Numbered from the stretch's first letter, positions 36,201 to 45,272 are shown. The stretch is 64,000 nt of DNA from Myxococcus stipitatus DSM 14675 (GCF_000331735.1 NC_020126.1:2232001-2296000), one strand, 5' to 3'. Notes: generated from the sequence alone by a model not told the origin. Numbers and translations: made by a program.

Positions 36201-37490
36201 CTAGTTCATCCGGCCGAGCCGATACCAGACGTTCTGCTTCCGCTGGATTCGCTGCAGCTCGTCGTAGGGGACGGAATCGAAATACAGCTGCTCCGTCATG
36301 TCTGGCGGATAGAGGCGGGGGAACTTCTGATGCATGTAGCGCGCGTATTGGACCCGCAGGAAGAAGATGAAGCGGGGGTTGCTCAGCACCTCGTAGTTCG
36401 CGATGGACATGTCCTGCATGGCATCCGCCTGCACCTTGCGAAGGCGGGTGAACTCCGGGAGCGTCGCGTCCAGGTCATGCGCGTGCCTGTCCAGCAGGGT
36501 GGAGAGGACATAGGCATCTTCCAGCGCCATGTTCATCCCTTGGCCCAGGAAGGGTGCGGTGGCATGTGCCGCGTCCCCCAGCAGCAAGGCGTTCCCACGA
36601 AAGTGGAAGGTACTGGAGCGGACGTTGACGAGGTCGTTGCTGGGCAGGGCCATGAACTGCTCCAGCATCTCCCTCCTGCGGGCGAGCGGCAGCCCCCCGA
36701 AGTAATGGTCGAAGAAGCCACGGAGGGTGTCTCCGTCGGTCGTCGCCAGGCTGAGGGGGCCCGCGTAGGGCAGGCAGAGCGCGAAGCTGATGCTGTCTCC
36801 CGGGATGGTTGCCGCACGACCGGCGAACAAGCCCTTGGAGTCCATTCCAAAAAAGTAGAGCAAGTCCTTCCGGTAGCCCAGTTCCGCGGCATTGGATAGG
36901 ACCAGCGTCTTGTAGCCGTGGCGGAAGAATGTCTGTTTGAACTCGAAGCGCCGTGAGTTGCTCTGCATGGACTGGCGCACCGCGGAGTGCGCGCCATCCG
37001 CCCCGATGACGAGGTCCCCGGGATGGTGATGGACCTTGCCGTCCTTGGCCTGGACGAGGACGGACTTCTTCTCCAGGTCGACGCTCAGGCACCTGCACTC
37101 GAAGTCATACTTCACGCCGTGATGGGTGGCGTGCGTGTTCAACAGTTTCTGGAACGCCAGCCGGTTCAGGGACAGCGGGGATATCCCCTCGAGTGGCGTG
37201 AGCTCGCGAATCTTGTACTTTCCCCCGATGGAGAAGGCCATGCCGGCAATGGGCTCGCCGCATTGCTCCAGTTCCCGAGGGGCAATCCCGGCCTTCAACA
37301 CCGCCTTGATGCCCCGGACGTTCATGGTGACGCCGATGGCGCGCGAGGGGGGCATGTCCAAGGAGGAGGCGCTGTTGCTCAGGGGGTTCCTTCTTTTCTC
37401 GATGACACGAACGTCGTACCCGTGGCGCGCGAGATAGATGGCGGTCAGGCTGCCCGCCAGCCCACCGCCCACGATGATGGCTTTGTGCAT
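36201..37490 (-). CDS. vioC: FAD-dependent monooxygenase VioC (violacein pathway)
   Basis: A 429-aa flavoprotein, the same length as C. violaceum VioC and collinear with it throughout. The FAD fold starts with IIVGGGLAGSLTAIYLA, followed by GADGAHSAVRQ, and GDAAHATAPFLGQGMNMALED binds the flavin ribityl/phosphate. The C-terminus (IQRKQNVWYRLGRMN) is VioC-specific and excludes VioD, which is about 373 aa. VioC hydroxylates the second indole to form the oxindole of deoxyviolacein/violacein. Its ATG directly abuts the vioB stop, with an AGGGAGG ribosome site inside the vioB end, so translation is coupled. Confidence 0.97.
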   Translation of the reverse strand: MHKAIIVGGGLAGSLTAIYLARHGYDVRVIEKRRNPLSNSASSLDMPPSRAIGVTMNVRGIKAVLKAGIAPRELEQCGEPIAGMAFSIGGKYKIRELTPLEGISPLSLNRLAFQKLLNTHATHHGVKYDFECRCLSVDLEKKSVLVQAKDGKVHHHPGDLVIGADGAHSAVRQSMQSNSRRFEFKQTFFRHGYKTLVLSNAAELGYRKDLLYFFGMDSKGLFAGRAATIPGDSISFALCLPYAGPLSLATTDGDTLRGFFDHYFGGLPLARRREMLEQFMALPSNDLVNVRSSTFHFRGNALLLGDAAHATAPFLGQGMNMALEDAYVLSTLLDRHAHDLDATLPEFTRLRKVQADAMQDMSIANYEVLSNPRFIFFLRVQYARYMHQKFPRLYPPDMTEQLYFDSVPYDELQRIQRKQNVWYRLGRMN

Positions 37491-40400
37491 TCAGGCCTCC
37501 CTGGAGACGTTCCCTTGGGCCAGGTCCAGCAGTTGTCGATGGAAGAACTCCAACATCTCTACCTGCGCCGCGCCGACGAGGCCCGCCCCCAGGTCGCGGC
37601 CCCGCCGCGCCAGCGTCAGGCATTGCTGGGCCAGCAGCCGGCATCCCGTGGCGTAGTCTCGGTCGAGTTGTCCCTCGATGGGCTCGGGCACGGGGGGACC
37701 CGCCGTGCGCCCGGGCAGACCCGACGGAAGGTTCATCAGGGTGATGGACAGAGGGCGCAGCAGGCCCGTCATGATGTCGATGGACGCATTCATCAAGCGC
37801 GAGCGGCGCAAGCTGCCCAGCGGCCTCTGCGCGAAGTGATGAGCCATCAGGGAGAACATCAGCTCATGACATCCCTGGTACAAGCCCATCAGCGCCCGGG
37901 CTCCCTCGTCCACGACCTGGGCACAGTCCTCCCGGGGCTCCAGGCTCGGATTCCTCAGGGCTGGCACGGCAGGCTCGAACGGCTTCGCGAGGGCGCTGAA
38001 GCGCGAGGCCATGCGGCGCAGTCGCTGGAAGTGAGAGGATTCACTGTCGGGGGGGGCGAGCGCGAGGCCTTCTCCCTGGCGGGTGACGAAGTCGATGGAG
38101 AAGAGCGCGCTGTCCCGGTCAAAGACCTCCAGCTGATACGCCGGGAACAGCTTGTGGGTCAGCTCATCCAGGAAGAGATGATGCTCTCCGCCGCGCTTTC
38201 CGGGGCGGGTGTCGAACAGCTCAGGAATGTCTCTCAGCCCCTGGCGAATGGAGCTGTAGAGGTCGGCGATGGAGTTTCCCGGGACGGCGAGGTGCCCAGG
38301 CCATTCGAGACGAATGAACCGGGCGAGCACATGCTCCGAGAAGGGCTCGAAGGAGAACTCGGTGTCCAACCCGAAGTGGCGCCGCGCCTGGACTCCCCAC
38401 CTGGGGGTGCCGGGATGGAAGGGTTCGCCCAGGGCCATCAGCAGGTTGTTCATCACCAGGTAATGAATCATCTCTTCATGTGCAATCTCCAGCAACGTGC
38501 CGCGCATGCCACTGTTGCGACGCCTGTCCTCGGAGCCGCACGCCAGCTCGAGCTCCTCCACCCGCCAATGGCCCGCGCGGACCTGCTGGAGGCCTTGTTC
38601 ATGGTTGGGAATGGAATAGGCGGCGTACAGATACTGGAGGAGCAGCGACAGCTCCAGGTCGACTGCCTTCCGGAGCGCCTCGACGAGATGGACCTTGCAG
38701 GTGATGGGCGGTGGTCCACGCGTCTTGGGAGAAGATGTCCTGGAGCTGCCTTCGAGGTGCACCAGATACTTCAGGAACAGCTTGGACTTGGGCAGGGAGA
38801 GTTCCCGGGTGCTGGGCATGTAATAGCTCTTGTCCCGGTTGAGCGGGTCGCACATCTGCCACATCAGCCGGGAATATGTTTCGCACTTGCAGCGGTCCGC
38901 CAGGCTGAAGACCTTGTCCGACATGAAGGGGTAGAGCAGCTCGTAGTAGCTCATGACGTGCTGATACAAGAACGCATAGTCCACTTGCTCGGCGGGGACC
39001 TCGTCCAGGTGCCAGTCGTCCGGGAGGATTCTGACGTCGATGACATGGCTGTCTTGTCCGGCGCCCAGCGCGACGCGAGTCACGCCAGGGTGTTGTCCCG
39101 TGAGGGTGAGCTGGGCATAGCCCTCCCCCTGTGGCGAAGGTGTCAGGTGCGCGGTCAGCTTGTCGGAGTCCTCCGCCCGCACTGTCACCGCCGAGGCCGA
39201 GGCCAGCTCGCCACGGAGGCGGCTCTGCACCGTGAGGGTCTCCGGGAAGAACAGGCCTTTCTGTCGGTGGGGGGCCTCGAGGAACAGGTGGTTGCTGTCG
39301 GACTGGACCACCCAGTCGACTTCGGTCCACAGCGCGTCTTCACCCGTCAGGAGGAGCGACCCGGTGGCGGGGCTCAGCAGGGGCACGTCGAGGATGCCGT
39401 GATGGCGCCAATGGTCGAGGTAAAGCCTCTCGGGGATGTTGGCAATCCGTGCGCCGGACAGGTCGCGGAGCACGAGGTCTCCCAGGGGCTGCTTTCCGCC
39501 GAGGTGATGGGTGGGGTGCTGAGCCGAGACGGGATGGGCGCTTCGGGTCGTGAAAGGCACGGCGGTCGGCATGTTGAGGGACACCCGGTCCGACTGCACT
39601 TTCACCACGACAGGCCCCAGGCCGGACTGGCGGGGCAGCAGCAGGCGCCCTGCTGGATGGGTCTCCAGTTCGTGCCGACACCACAGGCCCAGGGTGCCCA
39701 TCAGGTCATAGAAGACAGGTGAGTCCGCGCCTCGGGGTGTCGACATGTTGAACAAGGCGTACTGGACCGTCAGTCCCTGTATCTCCTCGTCGTGCAGCGC
39801 CTGCCGCAGGGCCCGCAGGCCAGGGGAAGGGGCGGCTTGGGACTCGAGTGGGAACTCCGCGTCCTGCTTCGACACGGAGAATTGGAACAGCCGTGCGCGG
39901 CCGAACTCCTCGGCGAGGAAATGGTCGCCGCGCTCGACGATGTGCCCTGTCCTGACCCAGCGGACAGGCTGCGCACGCGGAATACTCGCCGTGAGCAAGG
40001 ACGGCGTGTGAGGCGTGGCGTGCTTGTCGCTCAGGGTCAGCTGCCCTGCATAGATCAAGGTGGTGTCGGGCCTGCTCGGGTTGTTGTCCACCCATCTGGC
40101 GCGATTGAAGGTCGTGCGGAGGTAGTCATTGTAGTGACCCCAGAGCGCCAACGAGGCCCCGACCAGGCTGTCCTCCGTGTCGACGGCTCCTTCGGCCCGT
40201 TGCACGCCCGTGACTCGGACGTTCTCCCAGGAGAAGTGGTTGTTGCCGCCGAAGTTGTGGCCAGCGGCCTCGCTGAAGACTCCCTCGGAGTCCGGTCTCC
40301 CTTCCGCGTCGAATCGGGGCGCCAGCCGTTTCAGGTGCGCATGGAAGACGGAGGGTGGCCGGCGGAGGTCGAACGGGGCTCCCTCCATGAAGACGGTGTT

Positions 40401-40502
40401 GGTGGTGATGTCGATATGGCCATGGGTGTTTCGGTTCGCGGTCGGCACATTGGCGCGAGCGAAGCCTCGAAAATGCAGCCGAGGGAAGGACAGGGTGCTC
40501 AT
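37491..40502 (-). CDS. vioB: Iminophenylpyruvate dimer synthase-type enzyme VioB
   Basis: A 1003-aa protein collinear with C. violaceum VioB (998 aa): N-terminal FPRLHFRGFARANVPTANRN, central YPFMSDKVFSLADRCKCETY and C-terminal GSLRRSRLMNASIDIMTGLL. A ferritin-like domain (about 600-850) keeps helices with KAVDLELSLLLQYLYAAYSI and LLEIAHEEMIHYLVMNNLL, the metal-site E and ExxH residues. VioB is a heme-containing enzyme that couples two indole-3-pyruvate imine units made by VioA. It starts 32 nt after the vioA stop and abuts vioC. A 911-codon open frame antisense to it is a composition artefact. Confidence 0.97.
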   Translation of the reverse strand: MSTLSFPRLHFRGFARANVPTANRNTHGHIDITTNTVFMEGAPFDLRRPPSVFHAHLKRLAPRFDAEGRPDSEGVFSEAAGHNFGGNNHFSWENVRVTGVQRAEGAVDTEDSLVGASLALWGHYNDYLRTTFNRARWVDNNPSRPDTTLIYAGQLTLSDKHATPHTPSLLTASIPRAQPVRWVRTGHIVERGDHFLAEEFGRARLFQFSVSKQDAEFPLESQAAPSPGLRALRQALHDEEIQGLTVQYALFNMSTPRGADSPVFYDLMGTLGLWCRHELETHPAGRLLLPRQSGLGPVVVKVQSDRVSLNMPTAVPFTTRSAHPVSAQHPTHHLGGKQPLGDLVLRDLSGARIANIPERLYLDHWRHHGILDVPLLSPATGSLLLTGEDALWTEVDWVVQSDSNHLFLEAPHRQKGLFFPETLTVQSRLRGELASASAVTVRAEDSDKLTAHLTPSPQGEGYAQLTLTGQHPGVTRVALGAGQDSHVIDVRILPDDWHLDEVPAEQVDYAFLYQHVMSYYELLYPFMSDKVFSLADRCKCETYSRLMWQMCDPLNRDKSYYMPSTRELSLPKSKLFLKYLVHLEGSSRTSSPKTRGPPPITCKVHLVEALRKAVDLELSLLLQYLYAAYSIPNHEQGLQQVRAGHWRVEELELACGSEDRRRNSGMRGTLLEIAHEEMIHYLVMNNLLMALGEPFHPGTPRWGVQARRHFGLDTEFSFEPFSEHVLARFIRLEWPGHLAVPGNSIADLYSSIRQGLRDIPELFDTRPGKRGGEHHLFLDELTHKLFPAYQLEVFDRDSALFSIDFVTRQGEGLALAPPDSESSHFQRLRRMASRFSALAKPFEPAVPALRNPSLEPREDCAQVVDEGARALMGLYQGCHELMFSLMAHHFAQRPLGSLRRSRLMNASIDIMTGLLRPLSITLMNLPSGLPGRTAGPPVPEPIEGQLDRDYATGCRLLAQQCLTLARRGRDLGAGLVGAAQVEMLEFFHRQLLDLAQGNVSREA

Positions 40503-40534
40503 GGCGTTCGATGCGAAGGACCGCGAGGATTTCG

Positions 40535-41803
40535 TCAGTTCCGATTCGAGGACGTGCTGGTGAGTTGCTCCAGCAGGAGTCGAATGGCTTGATGTGCGCT
40601 GAGCAGTCCCCCCTCCATCCAGCCGCCATGCGGCGTGTAGGCATCCGAGCAGGCAATGACACCCGTGCGATGAAGCAAGGCGGTGGGCTGCGTGGCCGTG
40701 GATTCGAGCGAGAACTCCACGCCATGGGGCCAGTGTTTGTGGAAGTGGTCCTTGATGGACGGGAGGGACTTGCCACCGAGGGGGAGCACCTGCTCCATGC
40801 AGGCGCGGACCCTGTTCAAATAGACATCTTCACCTTGCTCCAGACAGTCCCGCCAATAGGTTGCGTTGTCGCCGTCGGTGTAGAACTGTACGTATTTCTC
40901 GTCCTTGAAGTAGATCTTCCTCAAGGGATTGTTGACCACCAGGACCTTGTCCGTCAGGTGACAGTCATGCCACCAGGCGCTGTCGAAGGTCAGGACCCCC
41001 TTGAACAAGGGCAGTGAGCCATACTGCAAGGGGCTCCAGTGGGCGGGAAAGTCGAGATTGAGCCGTGTCATCGCGGAGGGGGGGATGGCCAGGATGAGGT
41101 GACGCGCTCGATGTATCTGGGTGTTTCCCTTGTGGCTGAAGGCGAGGATGTATCCCTTCACGAATCGCGAGATGGAGAGCAGGTGGTGTTCCATCCGGAA
41201 CTCGACGCGGCTGGCCTGTGCCTGACACTGAAGCCGTGCCAGCAGCCGGCCGTACCCCTCCGGCGCATAGCGCCACTGGTTGCCTTCACCCTCAATCAGT
41301 CCTTGGGTCTCCGGGTGGTTCTTGAGGATGCCGTACGCCATGGGCGCGGAGACGATGGGGAGAAGGAGGGCGTCATACCCCAGGGCCTTGATGATTCGCC
41401 GGGCCTCGGTCGCCCCCAGGTAGTGACTGACGAAATCCAGGAATGAGTCAGAGGGATGTTTCTCCAGCTTGGAGCGCAGGCCGAGCAGGGTTGTCCGCAG
41501 CTGCCCCCTCATGCCGTCCTGGAAGATGGCATGGGTGAATGGGTAGGCTTCATGAGGGTGTTGGAAGCAGTTCATGAGCGCCTGGAAGCGGGGATGGAGT
41601 TGCGGTGAGTAGCGCGCGGCTCCTAGTTCCGTGATTTCTCCGCAGTGGAGCCGCTTCGACAGGATGCGACCGCCCACGTGGGTGTTCAAATCAAAGACGC
41701 GGATGCGCAGCTTGTTGCTCAGCCGGGAGGTGGCGAGCCGGGACGCACAGGTGAGCCCTCCGATTCCCGCGCCAATGATGCAGATGTCCGAATGATGTGG
41801 CAT
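40535..41803 (-). CDS. vioA: L-tryptophan oxidase VioA (FAD amine oxidase family)
   Basis: A 422-aa flavoenzyme matching C. violaceum VioA (418 aa): SDICIIGAGIGGLTCASRL (FAD-binding), ELGAARYSPQLHP, HLILAIPPSAM, YGSLPLFKGVLTF, NPLRKIYFK and the end GVIACSDAYTPHGGWMEGGL. It oxidises L-Trp to indole-3-pyruvate imine with release of H2O2, the first pathway step. The ATG at 41803 is chosen because the homologue starts MxHSSDIC; a TTG at 41836 is possible. It is the first gene of the vio operon, transcribed leftward. No clear ribosome site is seen. Confidence 0.97.
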   Translation of the reverse strand: MPHHSDICIIGAGIGGLTCASRLATSRLSNKLRIRVFDLNTHVGGRILSKRLHCGEITELGAARYSPQLHPRFQALMNCFQHPHEAYPFTHAIFQDGMRGQLRTTLLGLRSKLEKHPSDSFLDFVSHYLGATEARRIIKALGYDALLLPIVSAPMAYGILKNHPETQGLIEGEGNQWRYAPEGYGRLLARLQCQAQASRVEFRMEHHLLSISRFVKGYILAFSHKGNTQIHRARHLILAIPPSAMTRLNLDFPAHWSPLQYGSLPLFKGVLTFDSAWWHDCHLTDKVLVVNNPLRKIYFKDEKYVQFYTDGDNATYWRDCLEQGEDVYLNRVRACMEQVLPLGGKSLPSIKDHFHKHWPHGVEFSLESTATQPTALLHRTGVIACSDAYTPHGGWMEGGLLSAHQAIRLLLEQLTSTSSNRN

Positions 41804-41851
41804 CACAGGCTCGAGGACGGACGTGGGCACGCCCAAGGGGCTTGGGTGGAG

Positions 41852-42040
41852 TCATGTCCGGGCGGACGCATCGCCGGTGTCCTGCAAGGGCGTCTGGAGG
41901 ACTTCGACGTCTTGTATTGCCGCGCCCGATTCCGTGAGGGGCCTCGGTGTCGGAGCCCATCCGTCTGGATGGAGGACTCGGTCAGGCTCGAAGTATTCGC
42001 GCGGTTCCCTGGCGAATCGACGCGTCTGCGAGGGAGTCAT
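41852..42040 (-). CDS. Possible small ORF (62 aa) upstream of vioA
   Basis: An open frame from ATG 42040 to TGA at 41852, on the vio strand and ending 48 nt before vioA. The product (start MTPSQTRRFAREPREYFEPD) is Pro-rich and matches nothing I know. Third-position G+C is about 70%, compatible with coding but weaker than in most genes here. It may simply be vio leader sequence. Confidence 0.3.
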   Translation of the reverse strand: MTPSQTRRFAREPREYFEPDRVLHPDGWAPTPRPLTESGAAIQDVEVLQTPLQDTGDASART

Positions 42041-42098
42041 GGCGCATGGATTAAAACATGCGGACCTCCGGGGACAACTGACCAGGGGGTACGAGGGG

Positions 42099-42114
42099 AA
42101 TGTTGTCAAACATT
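42099..42114. promoter_or_regulatory. Inverted repeat AATGTT-GTCA-AACATT with TTGACA, upstream of vio operon
   Basis: A perfect 6-bp inverted repeat with a 4-nt spacer. The minus strand also reads TTGACA at 42109-42104, an exact sigma-70-like -35 hexamer pointing at vioA, although no good -10 follows at 16-18 nt. It lies about 295 nt from the vioA ATG in A+T-rich DNA and is the best candidate for the vio control region. Confidence 0.4.
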
Positions 42115-42286
42115 GCTTTGATGATGAGCAAGGCGCGTTCGCGCGGCTCCGTCCGGCGCGCACCGACAGCTTGATGTGGCCCCCAGGGACTCAACCCCAG
42201 GCGGTGTCATGCGGGGCCCAAGGGGTTTCCCGATTTCTCGAAATCCACACCCTATTCAGAAGGGGCTGCGTTGAGTGGGGGGCGCC

Positions 42287-43205
42287 ATGACGACCTCCCT
42301 CGAACATCTTCCCCGCCCCCTGGCCCTGCTGTCGGGCTTGTGGATGCCTTCCGGCTGTACCCCCGCGAGCGAGGGTGAGCGTTCCTGTCCCTGTGCCCCA
42401 GGGTGGACATGCTGCCCTGACACGAACGTGTGTGCGGCGGACGCCTCGCGCTGTGAGCCGCCCCGGCCGATGCCTCCCGACTCCACGGCGCCGTCCCAGC
42501 CGCGCGGGTTGGCGGCCTCGCCGCGGCCTGGCCGCGTGTGCTCACCTGGTTCGAGCTGGAGGACGACGGCGGCAGCGCCCTCACCAGCGACGGCGTCGAG
42601 GTGGACCCGTGCGAGGACGGTCAACAGGTGCTCGTCGAAGCAGACGCGGCGACCGTGACGGGCCTGCGCGCGGGGGGGCCTACCGCTTCACCGTGGTCGC
42701 AAGCAACGCGGTGGGCGCGAGCCCCTCGGCGGTGGTGGAGTTCGTGAAGCTCCCGGACGTGCCGGGTTCGCCCACGCTGCTCGCTGTCCGGCAGGGAGAC
42801 CGGCGGCTGGGCGTCGAGGGGCGGTGCCCTGTCGAGCACCGACGCGCAATGTCACCTCCCTGACCGTGTCGGATTCGACGGGGGGCAACTCCACGGATGA
42901 CACCGAGGCCACCTTCACCGGGGCGGCGCGGAACGGGGTGGGGCAGGGGCCCGTCGCGACCTCGGCGGCCGTGCGCACTCCCGCGCGGCCCGGTGCGCCC
43001 TCCGGTGTCCGCGTGGAGCCAGGGGAGCGTTCGCTCTCCATCTCGTGGGCGCCGCCTGTCTCGGACCTCATGGGATTCACCGTGCTCGCCCAGCCTTCGG
43101 GTGTGCGCGTGGAACTGGGGCCCGAGGCACGGGAAGTCGTCCTGGATTCGATGCCCAGCACCCGCGCGCAGGTCCTCACCGTGACGGCCTACCCCGATGT
43201 GCTTC
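42287..43205 (+). pseudogene. Fibronectin type III lipoprotein pseudogene
   Basis: It starts with a lipoprotein-like signal (ATG 42287, WMPSGC) and Cys-rich CPCAPGWTCCPDTNVC, then breaks. Fibronectin-III pieces follow in shifted frames: LTWFELEDDGGSALTSDGVE (shift near 42535), YRFTVVASNAVGASPSAVVE and LPDVPGSPTLLAVRQGDRRL (shift near 42680), and GAPSGVRVEPGERSLSISW..REVVLDSMPSTRAQVLTVTA (shift near 42830). It ends without a proper C-terminus near the convergent LysR gene. At least three frameshifts make it inactive. Confidence 0.8.
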
Positions 43206-43265
43206 GAGACCGGCTTGTATTCCCACAAGCTGGCCGGGCTGGACGTCGACAAGGGGGGCTGCCGC

Positions 43266-44189
43266 TCAGGTCTTCCCCTCCCATCGCTTGCGCTGGTCGA
43301 CGAGGAACCCCATCAGCGCCTGGACCTTCTTCGGCAACTGCTTGCGGGAAGGAACGTAGAGATAGAAGCCCGGGAAGGGGGGGCACCAGGGCTGCAGCAC
43401 ACGCACCAGGCTTCCGTCGTCGAGGTGCCTTTGTACGGCCTGGTCGATGTGCTGAATCAGGCCGACCCCCTGCAGCGCGGCGCGCAGCATGCTGTCGTCG
43501 TCGTTGGTGATGTGGTTGCCCTTCGTCGCCACGGAGAAGTCCTGGCCGTTGGGGCCGGGCGCGGTGAACTCCCAGTCGTGGAGTGCGCCGCTGCCCGCGT
43601 GGCGATAGTTGATGCAGTTGTGATGGACGAGGTCTGCCGGTGTCTTCGGCGCGCGCCGGCGCGCGAAGTACGAAGGGGCGCCGACGACGGCCATCGACAG
43701 CATGGGGCTGACCGGCACCGCCACCATGTGCTCGGCGAGGCTCTGTCCCAAGCGGATGCCCGCGTCGCAGCCGCTGGCGATGATGTTGGACAGCCCGTCG
43801 TCCATCACCAACTCCAGGGACAGGTTCGGGTAGCGCGCGAGGAACTCCCCCAGGTGGGGTTCAATCAGGTACCTGGCGGCCATGCGCGCGGTGTTGACCT
43901 TCAGCAGGCCGGAGGGCATTCCGGCGGCCTCCCCCAGGCCGCGCACGGCGCTCTCGATGGTGCCCAGGGAGGGGAGCAAGGCATCGAACAGATGCTGGCC
44001 GTCCTCCGTCAGCGACATGTCGCGTGTGGTGCGGTTGAGGAGCCGGACGCCCAACTGCTTCTCCAGCGCCTTGAGGTTCTGTGAGAGCGCCGCGCGCGAC
44101 ACCCCCATCTGCGCGGCGGCCTTGGTGAAGCTGCGGTGGGACGCGACGTGGGCGAACCATGCGAGGGAGGGCAGCAGGGCCGGGTTCAT
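43266..44189 (-). CDS. LysR-family transcriptional regulator
   Basis: A 307-aa regulator with an N-terminal winged HTH (residues 1-62; HRSFTKAAAQMGVSRAALSQ) and a substrate-binding domain (about 90-300). It belongs to the CrgA/DsdC-like group judged by GLLKVNTARMAARYLIEPHL. It is divergent from a dienelactone-hydrolase-like gene at 44346, the standard arrangement for a LysR regulator and its target. A T-N11-A type dyad (GTAA-N8-TTAC) lies 10 nt upstream of its ATG. Confidence 0.95.
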   Translation of the reverse strand: MNPALLPSLAWFAHVASHRSFTKAAAQMGVSRAALSQNLKALEKQLGVRLLNRTTRDMSLTEDGQHLFDALLPSLGTIESAVRGLGEAAGMPSGLLKVNTARMAARYLIEPHLGEFLARYPNLSLELVMDDGLSNIIASGCDAGIRLGQSLAEHMVAVPVSPMLSMAVVGAPSYFARRRAPKTPADLVHHNCINYRHAGSGALHDWEFTAPGPNGQDFSVATKGNHITNDDDSMLRAALQGVGLIQHIDQAVQRHLDDGSLVRVLQPWCPPFPGFYLYVPSRKQLPKKVQALMGFLVDQRKRWEGKT

Positions 44190-44198
44190 GGGTGGATT

Positions 44199-44214
44199 GT
44201 AAACCTGGGCTTAC
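44199..44214. promoter_or_regulatory. LysR-type dyad GTAA-N8-TTAC
   Basis: GTAA (44199-44202) and TTAC (44211-44214) form an inverted repeat with a T-N11-A core. Its place between the LysR gene and its divergent neighbour is typical for autoregulation and target activation. Confidence 0.5.
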
Positions 44215-44345
44215 CACTGTGCTCAGGATTGTGGCCTTGTGGGCATCCAGTCGCGGGCGCATCTTCCTTTCACCCACGCAACGACGGCGGCGAGGGCGGC
44301 GGGCAATCCAAGACACCGCTCACCCGACGGCCCGAGGAGGCGCTC

Positions 44346-45272
44346 ATGGATACCGTGAAGATTCGCAACAAGGACATGTATTGGGACATCGCCGCCGACG
44401 TGTACTTCCCGCCTGGCTTCGACGCCCAGAAGAAGTACCCCGCCGTCATCAGCATGCATCCCATCGGGAGCTGCAAGGAGCAGACGGCGGGCAATGTGTA
44501 TGGGGCGGCGCTGGCGAAGGCGGGCTTCATCGCGGTCGCGTTCGACGCGAGCTTCCAGGGCGCCAGCGGCGGTGAGCCGCGGTTCCTCGAAGACCCGACG
44601 CAGCGGGTGGAGGACGTCCGCCGTGTGACGGACTTCCTCGTCACGCTGCCCTACGTCGACGCGGCCCGCATCGGCGTCCTCGGAATCTGCGGCGGCGGCG
44701 GGTACGCCATCAACGCGACGATGACCGAGCGGCGCCTCAAGGCGGTCGTCAGCATCACGGGCGTGAACTTCGGCCGACTGAGCCGCGAGGGCTTCAGTGG
44801 CTATGACCCGCTGGGGGCCCTGGATGCGATGGCCGAGCAGCGCACCGCCGAGGTGAGAGGTGGCCCGCTCCGCGTCGACAACTACCTCCCGCCCTCTGTC
44901 GAAGCCGGGAAGAAGGCGGGGCTGAAGGACATCGATGTGCTGGAGGCGACGGAGTACTACCGCTCACCCCGCGGCGAGAAGCCCCATGGCGCGACGAGCG
45001 GACTGTTCTCCCATCGCGCCGCCGCCGTCGGCTGGGATGCGTTCCATCTGGCCGAGGTGCTGCTGACGCGGCCGCTGCTCGTGGTCATCGGTGACAAGCC
45101 GGGTGGCTTCGGTGCCTACCGGGACGGCCAGGAGATCTACGGCCGCGCGGCGTCGAAGCAGAAGGAGCTCGTCGTCGTCGAGGGGACCTCGCACTACGAC
45201 CTCTATGACAAGCCCGCGCCAGTCGCCCAGGCGCTGGAGAAGGTCGTGCCCTTCTTCAAGCGTCACCTCTAG
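44346..45272 (+). CDS. Dienelactone-hydrolase-like alpha/beta hydrolase
   Basis: A 308-aa cytoplasmic hydrolase. The nucleophile elbow reads GICGGGGY, with cysteine in place of serine (near residue 117), a feature of DLH-like and YcjY-like proteins. The acid lies in VVIGDKPGG and the histidine in EGTSHYDLYD. The start at 44346 gives a full-length product; upstream in-frame DNA encodes no conserved sequence. It is divergent from, and probably controlled by, the LysR regulator. Substrate unknown. Confidence 0.9.
   Translation: MDTVKIRNKDMYWDIAADVYFPPGFDAQKKYPAVISMHPIGSCKEQTAGNVYGAALAKAGFIAVAFDASFQGASGGEPRFLEDPTQRVEDVRRVTDFLVTLPYVDAARIGVLGICGGGGYAINATMTERRLKAVVSITGVNFGRLSREGFSGYDPLGALDAMAEQRTAEVRGGPLRVDNYLPPSVEAGKKAGLKDIDVLEATEYYRSPRGEKPHGATSGLFSHRAAAVGWDAFHLAEVLLTRPLLVVIGDKPGGFGAYRDGQEIYGRAASKQKELVVVEGTSHYDLYDKPAPVAQALEKVVPFFKRHL

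Noticed and set aside
36987..39722. A 911-codon open frame antisense to vioB
   Set aside because: It mirrors the vioB codon pattern, encodes a low-complexity His/Gln/Arg/Gly-rich product and has no conserved domain; vioB is unmistakable on the other strand.
35527..41803. Presence of vioD hidden in another frame
   Set aside because: No VioD-like sequence was found between or around the vio genes; the monooxygenase present has VioC length and C-terminus.
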